From contig JBAIZL010000006.1 in NCBI GenBank assembly GCA_036971475.1, positions 5,257,501-5,321,500 of the forward strand: a DNA stretch of 64,000 bases. The letters are read 5' to 3'. The DNA comes from Prosapia bicincta (lineage: Eukaryota > Arthropoda > Insecta > Hemiptera > Cercopidae). Positions within the stretch are counted from its first letter, which is position 1, and each line of letters opens with the position of its first letter. A program made the position numbers and the translations under genes. Positions 58,615-64,000 of the stretch are shown here, one piece after another. Under the pieces are notes generated by a model. The model ran no database searches. It was not told the DNA's origin and was given only the letters and a program-made list of their open reading frames with translations.

Positions 58615-61260
58615 TACCTAGAGTGACCAAAAAAACCTACAAAAATGTTATATTTCACTCATAGTTTCATTACTAAAGATTTATATGCAGATAGTAAATC
58701 ATTTAATCCTGTCATTTAATTCAAAACATTTTATCGTTGTTTATTTTATATACCACATTTCTGCAAAGCTCCTCTTTTTCCTTTGTTGATTTTTATTATG
58801 TTTTATATAAAGTTATGTATTTTATAAATAGTAAGTTATGTTGTATAATTGTTTAATTAAAATTGAGCTCTTGAAAAGGAATTTCGGAAATAAATTCGAA
58901 ACGTTGAGTGTTTTAAAAAAGTAAAATTGTCTGTATCTGTCATTAGCCTTTGTGTAAAAATTAATAGTTATTAACAGACATTAAATAAAAATATTAGTTG
59001 AGTTAAAATTGGCTGTGGGAATATAAAGTACAGTAATATTGCCTTTTCTACCAATGCTATTTCCTTTTGCATTTCATGTATTTCCTCTGTCCTTTATGTA
59101 TCAAAACTATTTGTGTACTAGTTCTATCGATATCTTGTTGCTGTTCATGATGAGCTGGTTGTTAATTACTTATTACATTTTGCTATTACCTGCAACCAGA
59201 CTTTTTGTTAACTAAAGGTTATTAAATTGTTAACTTACACTAGGAGGAAACAATTTTGTCTTACAACTTCTTCAGCTTCCTATTTTTACGACAAAAATAC
59301 GAGGCTGAAGAAGTTGTAAGATGAAAACGTTCCCTCCAAGTGTAAGTTAACAATTTAACAAACTTTAGTTAACAAAAAGTCTGGTCGCAAGTAATAGAAA
59401 AAGTGTAATAAGTACTAGTTCTGTTAGGCAGAGGATATCTGAAACATGTTAACTGCAAAGGGGATAACATTGTCGGAAAAGGCAAACCTCTGTTCTCGCC
59501 AAACTTAATTTTAAATAGTTTAATAATTTTGTATTAATTAGTTCAATTAATTCTAGTTATAAAGTGAAAGACCTAATACATTTTCAATGTGTTAATAGAC
59601 TGCATTAAAAAAAGATTCACGCTTGGTTGATCAACTTTTAAATCCAAGTTTATCCAGAACTGCAAAGGTTGATGCCTTGAGACAAGTTGCTACCAAACTT
59701 CAGCTAACAGCATCCACTGGAAATCTGTTAGGTAAATTCGATATACAATAATTTTAGGTCTATTTACTACAATAGTTTTACTTGGTTTATTTTTTTGTTA
59801 ATTGCAAATAATTATTGATAAAGTCATGTAGTTAGTTTTAGTCACAATCATTTTTTTAAATAACTATAACCATTGTTGATTTTTTTACAAAATTGTCTGA
59901 TCTCTGTCTGGTACACCGGATTTTTGTGTTTTAAATATGGTTTTTAAGACCTATACCCACACATTGCTCTCTCTATAGCATGCTAAGTTGTTTAAAAATT
60001 TTTTGACATATATTATTGTCATAGTTTTTATATCATATGACATAACACGTTTGTTATCTGTTTTCTTGACTCTTTAATATAGATCTCAGTTTTCTGAATG
60101 TGATCCAACTAAGTTTTGTTTTCATTATAAACTGAGCGCATGGATTTGGTTTTCCTAGCTCAGGATGGTGGCCATATACAACATAATGCTGAGTAGTTTT
60201 TAAGTTTTGTTGGTTTTACCTGAAATTGTTTGATATTATTATTTTCCCAAAGTTCCTTTCATGGTCTTTGAGCCCAGGACATTGTTTGTCCTCTAACCAC
60301 AAGCTTAAAGTGTTATTTTTACTTCAGTGGATTAATGTAGAACTTGAGAAACAATTTTTGCATTGATTGAAAACTATCCATGACTTTTGTTATAGATACT
60401 TCTTTTTTTTTTTAAAGTGCACCTTAGACTCATTTATGTTATGTCATCCAACATCAAATGTACTTTTTCCAGTGACATCACCGTTCTTTTCTTTTTTCAA
60501 TGCAGAGGCCATTTTGACAACTTTACTATAGATAAAAAAAATAATAATAATAAATAGTAACTAAGAAATGGCACAAATTGTCAGCAAAAATGTGGTAAGG
60601 AAAACCAAACAAACTTGGGTTACTATATTCTCAGAGTTTTGTACCTATTTAAGTTTTTCTGGACAATAGAAAAGACAATGGAATCTGAATTTATTGTTTG
60701 AGTGCTCTTTGAAATTAGTATCCAAAAAGACACGGGATATCATATGAAATGGAGGTATTATGTTTTAAAATGTTTATGCAGCTATTCAAAGCTTGTGAAC
60801 CTATTTTTGTTCAATGTTTGTTGTTCGTGATTCACCAAATTTGTAATTTATGAATATGCAATGTTGCTGTATATTTATATTTATAATAATTCAAGTCCGT
60901 GAATGTGAAATTCACAATTCTTAAGCGATTGTTGTTTATTATTATAAATATTGTTGTTCTATAGTACAAACAAGATATTTTTGTTTTTGCTATTCTAAAT
61001 GGAGCACTTTGTACAATTGTTGTAGGACATGAGGATACAATTCTAAGTAATATTCACTAAGGGTTTGTTTATCACTACTACTTGAGCTTGTGCCTGCTCT
61101 TTTACAAAATTTTTGATCATATAATAATTCAAACATTTTTTTTATAGCACTTCTTGCTGAGAATAATAGATTAAGTGCTTTGAATGGAATTGTTAACCAA
61201 TTCAACGTCATCATGGCTGCCCATAGAGGAGATTTACCATGCCAGGTTACAACTGCTAAG
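48834..61260 (+). CDS. ATPsynO: Mitochondrial ATP synthase subunit O (OSCP), 3' end outside window
   Basis: OSCP sits on top of the F1 head and links it to the peripheral stalk of mitochondrial ATP synthase. Five exons give 143 residues in one frame. Residues 1-24 ([16 protein letters not shown] and following) form an Arg/Ser-bearing mitochondrial targeting presequence. The body starts [20 protein letters not shown] (25-44), the hallmark of the OSCP/delta N-terminal domain. NPSLSRTAK (76-84), ATGNLL-like STGNLL (about 101-106), LLAENNRL (107-114) and [16 protein letters not shown] (128-143) follow in the family order. Known OSCPs have about 210 residues, so the C-terminal domain (about 65 residues) must be encoded after 64000; I found no later exon in 61261-64000. 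The start has a good Kozak context (AGCATGG). All introns are GT..AG, phases 0, 0, 0 and 1, then 0. Introns 2, 3 and 5 are inflated by transposons. Confidence 0.96.
48969..49013 (+). CDS. ATPsynO: OSCP exon 2
   Basis: Fifteen codons, [15 protein letters not shown], between acceptor TGTTTCAG and donor GTAATT. Rest of the targeting sequence and the start of the mature protein. Confidence 0.93.
49014..50323 (+). other. OSCP intron 2, left part
   Basis: No reading frame or full element. A 21-bp direct duplication (CACACACCTAACTTGAAGTCG, variant with one base less) lies at 49252-49292, and the patch 49190-49420 is GC-richer and probably a transposon relic that I cannot place. Confidence 0.4.
50324..50528. 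mobile_element. Small MITE, 205 bp, with 49-bp inverted ends
   Basis: 50324-50372 (TATACCTATAAAATATCCAG, GTTAGGATAGATTTGGTTG) is the reverse complement of 50480-50528 with three or four mismatches. A solo arm of the same family is at 50552-50597 and a weaker one near 45587-45622. The superfamily is not clear; TA-rich flanks hide any TA duplication. Confidence 0.65.
50659..52832 (+). mobile_element. piggyBac element, 2174 bp, in OSCP intron 2
   Basis: 13-bp perfect terminal inverted repeats CCCTTAGCACTCG are flanked on both sides by TTAA (50655-50658 and 52833-52836), the diagnostic target duplication of piggyBac. A subterminal hairpin (TGTCGGG..CCCGACA) lies near 50718-50736. The transposase frame inside has the same orientation as the host gene. 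Perfect inverted ends and few coding lesions show a fairly recent insertion. Confidence 0.95.
50931..52654 (+). pseudogene. piggyBac transposase (PGBD4-like), disrupted
   Basis: DDD transposase in pieces. Residues from 50931 form an acidic N-terminus ([15 protein letters not shown]) and a DDE_Tnp_1_7 start ([23 protein letters not shown]). Catalytic Asp codons are all present: SVDES (51625), YTDRFYSS (51882) and [10 protein letters not shown] (52206). The end (52513-52640) has the cysteine-rich domain CAVC..CKTC..H..C..H. Lesions: a one-base gain in a run of T near 51220-51229, a frame change near 51655-51675, a TAG at 52011-52013, and two or more frame changes at 52345-52395. Without these the family length of about 570 residues would be approached. 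Inactive as it stands. Confidence 0.93.
52837..53931 (+). other. OSCP intron 2, right part
   Basis: AT-rich intron sequence with no element recognised. The polypyrimidine tract before exon 3 is weak (TTTATTATTTTAG). Confidence 0.45.
53932..54042 (+). CDS. ATPsynO: OSCP exon 3
   Basis: Thirty-seven codons with [19 protein letters not shown], the signature of the N-terminal F1-binding domain. Acceptor TTATTTTAG, donor GTACTG. Confidence 0.97.
54043..54795 (+). other. OSCP intron 3, left part
   Basis: AT-rich intron sequence, nothing recognised. Confidence 0.45.
54804..55881 (-). mobile_element. hAT (Charlie-like) element, 1078 bp, internally deleted
   Basis: Inverted ends CAGGGATGTCCAACT are perfect over 15 bp and continue into GC-rich GCGGGCC blocks. 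The 8-bp target duplication TTCTAGAA (54796-54803 and 55882-55889) is exact and fits the TCTAGA-centred preference of Charlie-type hATs. The minus strand retains only the C-terminal part of the transposase, so about two thirds of the element has been lost. Confidence 0.93.
55074..55753 (-). pseudogene. hAT transposase C-terminal part (GTF2IRD2/ZBED-like)
   Basis: Open from 55753 (preceded by an in-frame TAA) to a stop at 55074. Reads [80 protein letters not shown] and [20 protein letters not shown]. These are the conserved blocks of the hAT family that gave rise to GTF2IRD2 and ZBED5, including the last catalytic region and the hATC dimerisation segment. About 220 residues are uninterrupted, but the BED finger and the first catalytic residues are absent. 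No upstream exon is visible, so it should be non-functional for transposition. Confidence 0.85.
55890..57733 (+). other. OSCP intron 3, middle part, possible pogo/Jerky-like relic
   Basis: Minus-strand frames at 57063-57299 and 56599-56808 are suggestive. The second includes [20 protein letters not shown], which resembles the G.PISG..L.EKA segment of the CENP-B-type DNA-binding domain in Tigger/Jerky transposases. No terminal repeats or catalytic domain are seen, so this stays a hint. Confidence 0.3.
58029..58094. repeat. (TA)n, left border of nested palindrome
   Basis: About 33 TA units; matches the tract at 58541-58611 on the other side. Confidence 0.97.
58096..58508. mobile_element. Nested near-perfect palindrome, 413 bp
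   Basis: Arms of about 200 bp are almost identical in inverted orientation around 58303. Each carries the hairpin (minus 58192-58219; plus 58385-58411: TTGACAAA, GACCAC, TGT, GTGGTT, GAAA), so this is another pair of PLE-like ends. The 72-codon plus frame at 58279-58497 has no meaning as a protein. Confidence 0.85.
58541..58611. repeat. (TA)n, right border of nested palindrome
   Basis: About 35 TA units. Confidence 0.97.
59167..59414. mobile_element. Palindromic PLE-like end pair just upstream of OSCP exon 4
   Basis: Arms share ACTTATTACATTTT, CCAGACTTTTTGTTAACTAA, AATTGTTAACTTACACT and CTTACAACTTCTTCAGC in inverted orientation around about 59285. The plus copy has CTGAAGA..GAAAACG near 59313-59337, with poor stem pairing. 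The right end is under 190 bp from exon 4. Confidence 0.65.
59599..59731 (+). CDS. ATPsynO: OSCP exon 4
   Basis: 133 nt (44 codons plus one base), including [19 protein letters not shown] and [14 protein letters not shown]. Acceptor TTAATAG, donor GTAAAT, phase 1. Confidence 0.97.
59732..61147 (+). other. OSCP intron 4
   Basis: AT-rich, without any element recognised. A 74-codon minus-strand frame (60990-61214) overlaps exon 5 antisense and is a shadow. Confidence 0.5.
61148..61260 (+). CDS. ATPsynO: OSCP exon 5
   Basis: 113 nt completing the split Ala codon, then [18 protein letters not shown] and [18 protein letters not shown]. Acceptor TTTTATAG, donor GTAAAT. The next exon is outside the window. 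Confidence 0.97.
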
Positions 61261-61650
61261 GTAAATAATTTCTCTATTAAAAACTAAAAAAGTCTTAGAA
61301 TTACAAATTTTCTTTAACTAGAAAAAATAATATAAATAATTTTTTTCTCAAATTGAGAAGAATATTTCATACATTATTCTAAAGATAATTTCATGATTCA
61401 AATCGTTAATAGAAAGTCAATTAACAGTATTTTTCAGATGGCATTTTGAGCACTACTACTCTGAGTAAAAACTGTTTATCAACTTGTTCTGATTTTCAAA
61501 CTTCTATTACTACACATTCTACTAAGGATATATAGGGAGATTCATATAAAACTCATGATTTTCATTTAATGTTTATTTTAAGAGGCAAAATACAAATAAT
61601 GTGTTGTGTCTTACATGTATAGAATATCTGGGAGATTAATTGGTTGTTAA

Positions 61651-62192
61651 CCTTTTCACGAGCACTCCCGAGAATACTCTATTTGAAATTTCTTCTGTCA
61701 GAGCATATGCAATTATATTCTTTTTTGTCAAATGTCATTACTACACCATCTATTGGTTAATATTTGAACTTCTTCGGTATTTGTTAGGCCATCTATTGGT
61801 CATTATTTGAACTTCTTTGGTGTCATCTGCTAGGCCATCTATTGGTAAATAATCGAAGTAACTTTTCTGTAATGTTTTTTGATCAACCATCTGGAAATCA
61901 GCTGACATTTCATGTTTGTCAGACAGGAAGTGTTTTTGTATGTATTTAACCTGTTATTTACCTATATTTGCCAATGTTTGTGTAAAAATTGACATAACAT
62001 CTCTTCGTAGGCAAGGTTAAGTTGGAAATTAACAAAATAATTCTTTTGAAGAATAAATAGGGGTTTTGTATTTTATTTATTTTTTATTTGGAACATTAAA
62101 AGTTAAAATATCTCAAAATCAGGAAAATATTTTTAAAAAAAACTCGCTCCTATAGGTGACGCTTGTATTGAGAAACCCCGCTCCTGAAAAGG
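61651..62192. mobile_element. TTAA-flanked piggyBac-type MITE, nested
   Basis: Ends CCTTTTCACGAGCACTCC and (minus strand) CCTTTTCAGGAGCGGGG are inverted repeats, with TTAA on both sides (61647-61650, 62193-62196). The insertion interrupts the 3' end of the Tc1/mariner-like transposase relic. No coding capacity. Confidence 0.7.
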
Positions 62193-62199
62193 TTAAAGG

Positions 62200-62706
62200 T
62201 TGTGTTGAAAATGTTGTCTGTCCGCCTCTAGGCACAGCTGACCACGTTGTTCCATGTTTTTGGCAGTTTATTGTTTTTAGCATTTTGAATACTGTTGAAT
62301 TCATGTGTAATTTTTAAAACAGATCATCCAAAGTCCAAGGGTGTGTAGAGTAGACTCTTTCCTTTAGATAACCCCACAGAAAGAAGTCTAGTGTGGTCAA
62401 GTCCTTTGACCTTGGCTGCCACAAACACAATAACTTTGGATCAGTTCCATAGGCTCTTGTGATGTACGGCAAGTGGCACTGTCATATTGAAAGTACACTT
62501 TACTCAGCTCAATTATATCTACGCCTTAAAGACTTACTGGGTGACTGCTGTATTTGCCTTTGAACATCCATAGCAACCATTGGAAGTCGGGACGAACGAC
62601 TTTTGATAGTTTCATTTGCAATATTGTGTTCTTGTCTGGACGATTCCGAATACCAATTTCCCTCCGGTATGCTCTTTGTTTGGCTATGTCCGATTGCGTT
62701 ATTCAA
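62200..62706 (-). pseudogene. Tc1/mariner-family transposase relic
   Basis: Read from 62706 down: a helix-turn-helix/linker part (SRQEHNIANETIKSRSSRLP, VQRQIQQSPSKSLRRRY), then abruptly the catalytic part VYFQYDSATC (second Asp, normally Q.D.A..H), QPRSKDLTTLDFFLWGYLKE (third acidic residue, Asp in LDFF) and VYSTHPWTLDDL. The first catalytic Asp and about 100 residues between are missing through an internal deletion, and the frame changes between pieces. The PRS.DLT.LDFFLWGYLK block is diagnostic of the IS630-Tc1-mariner group in insects. Confidence 0.8.
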
Positions 62707-63012
62707 TTGTTTTTAACAAGAATTACAAGTTGCTATAACGTGTATTGCATTGTATAAAGCAATAAACTGACTCAAACAAACGACAATGAACAATTGCAAA
62801 TCGCATTTCCAACTGGGCAATTTCTTAACAAATGCCTACAGCTCCAGCATAGCATACAGACCTATTTGTTAACAAATGCCTAAAACTCCGGCATGACATG
62901 CAGCGTCATCTGTGGACAAATGTGTCATTTGATAGGCAAATGAACCCTTTCGGAATATTCCTATTCAAATAATGGACTAATGAAAATCATGAGTTTTATG
63001 TAAATCACCCTA

Positions 63013-63259
63013 TATTTTGTTTCTACTGTTTTAAAGATAAACCGGCTATACTTTAGTGTAATTAGATATTAATTTTTTGTAGAATAAAACATTGATTGAA
63101 AAAAAAACTTTTACAATAGCTAATATTTTCTGAGAAAATAGCTTGTTTTCAAGAATGGGATATGCATCATATAAACTAACAATACTAAATTGCCTATAAA
63201 ACCAATAATTTAAATAAAATATAAATATATTAAATAATAATAAAAATAAACTAACTGAT
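63013..63259 (+). other. OSCP intron 5, short unassigned part
   Basis: AT-rich intron sequence between the Tc1/mariner-like element and a PLE relic. Confidence 0.4.
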
Positions 63260-63470
63260 ATGTATAAGAAAAATGGAGTTTATAGTATGGATTGTGAATT
63301 TTGTTCTAAATTTTATATAGCCTAAAAAAAGAAATTTGAAGAAAGGTATAAAAAACATCTTAATGCTTAAATAAAACCAGATATTTATAAATCAAATTTG
63401 GCAAGACATAAGAAATATAAAGATTATAAGAGATATTGTGTAAGGTTTAAAAATAAATATTTGTGAATCG
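63260..63470 (+). pseudogene. PLE GIY-YIG relic of a different lineage
   Basis: Reads MYKKNGVYSMDCEFCSKFYI, then (after loss of G and a TAA) KKFEERYKKHLNA, and IYKSNLARHKKYKDY. This is the start of a PLE GIY-YIG module: GVY, the cysteine pair CEFC, FYI, then the R/H region and a SN.ARH segment. Stops and missing residues make it dead. Sequence differs strongly from the copies at 23, 39 and 42 kb, so it is a separate PLE lineage. Confidence 0.65.
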
Positions 63471-63867
63471 TTAAAGATATATAAATATAATGTTAGAAAC
63501 AAATTAATCATTAAACAAGTGCTAAATAAATTTTTCAATAGTTATTATATATTAAAATATCCTTTTGAAATTAGTTATTATTTGTGGTTAATTATCTGAC
63601 ATAATTGTCTCACTAATGTGACTATAAACTAAAATTGTATAAGAAAATACATATTATGTTTTAAGTATTATTTGGTTCCATCTTCACTTGAGCTACAAGT
63701 TTTTTCACAAAAACACTTGAACATAATTTATGTTCATGTTTTTAGTTTATTTTACAAGCAACAACCACTTTTACTGTACATAGCACATTCATGGTCACAA
63801 AATAGAAGGATTAGTTTGATTAAAGAAATAACAAGCAAGACCCAAAAATAGAGTCAAGGATCAATTT
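63471..63867 (+). other. OSCP intron 5, right part
   Basis: AT-rich, nothing recognised. Confidence 0.4.

Positions 63868-64000
<133 letters not shown>

Larger units (their letters stand above)
57734..58938. mobile_element. Outer PLE-like palindrome with a second palindrome nested in it
   Basis: Arms 57734-57890 and 58781-58938 are inverted copies (AAAAATCAACAAATTATAAA inside, ATCAACGTTTCGATTT outside). Hairpins: minus 57764-57796 and plus 58870-58902 (CTTGAAAAG, GAATTT, loop, AAATTC, GAAAC). The same family occurs at 11733-12165. The middle is occupied by (TA)n, an inner palindrome and (TA)n. Confidence 0.8.
61533..63012 (-). mobile_element. Tc1/mariner-like element, ~1.48 kb with nested MITE, in OSCP intron 5
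   Basis: The left end TAGGGAGATTCATATAAAAC and the right end (minus strand TAGGGTGATTTACATAAAAC) continue into CTCATGATTTTCATT: about 34 of 37 positions match. TA flanks both sides (61531-61532, 63013-63014). The minus strand holds transposase remnants and a 542-bp MITE is inserted within. A short threefold repeat of GGCCATCTATTGGT with about 57-bp spacing lies at 61745-61850, inside the MITE. Confidence 0.8.

Overview
The window is nuclear DNA of an arthropod, most likely an insect. It is strongly AT-rich, has long introns, carries many animal DNA transposons and Penelope-like retroelements, and contains one recognisable housekeeping gene. There are no prokaryotic features. The species cannot be named from the sequence.

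The only host gene I can support is the nuclear gene for the mitochondrial ATP synthase peripheral-stalk subunit OSCP (subunit O). It is on the + strand. Five coding exons lie at 48834-48860, 48969-49013, 53932-54042, 59599-59731 and 61148-61260, all with GT..AG introns and a consistent reading frame (143 codons). The last roughly 65 codons must lie beyond the right edge. Its introns hold a 2.17-kb piggyBac element (TTAA duplicated), a 1.08-kb hAT element (8-bp duplication), a Tc1/mariner-like element with a TTAA-flanked MITE nested inside it, and several palindromic retroelement ends.

Layout: 1-1.9 kb, AT-rich with no supported gene. 1.98-8.54 kb, a satellite of 82 monomers of exactly 80 bp, followed to 9.35 kb by degenerate longer monomers. 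9.8-32.4 kb, Penelope-like (PLE) fragments, mostly paired as palindromes, mixed with a dispersed repeat ('repeat A'), MITEs, minisatellites and (TA)n tracts. 32.9-34.5 kb, a hAT-type element with 8-bp flanking duplication whose interior is a 136-bp tandem array. 34.5-38.9 kb, more mixed sequence with a LINE relic. 38.9-44.2 kb, PLE and piggyBac relics. 44.2-48.7 kb, AT-rich with nothing recognised. 48.8-64 kb, the OSCP gene.

The most interesting signal is a short hairpin motif shared by at least ten PLE 3' ends: CTGANGA (or a relative), usually one extra base, a 5-6 bp stem, a loop, the stem complement, then GAAA(C). The stem sequence differs between families but pairing is kept, which is compensatory covariation. 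It resembles the hammerhead ribozyme core known from Penelope-like elements, with one extra nucleotide. At about ten loci the PLE ends lie in inverted pairs, and one pair sits inside a (TA)n tract whose unoccupied equivalents are visible elsewhere in the window.
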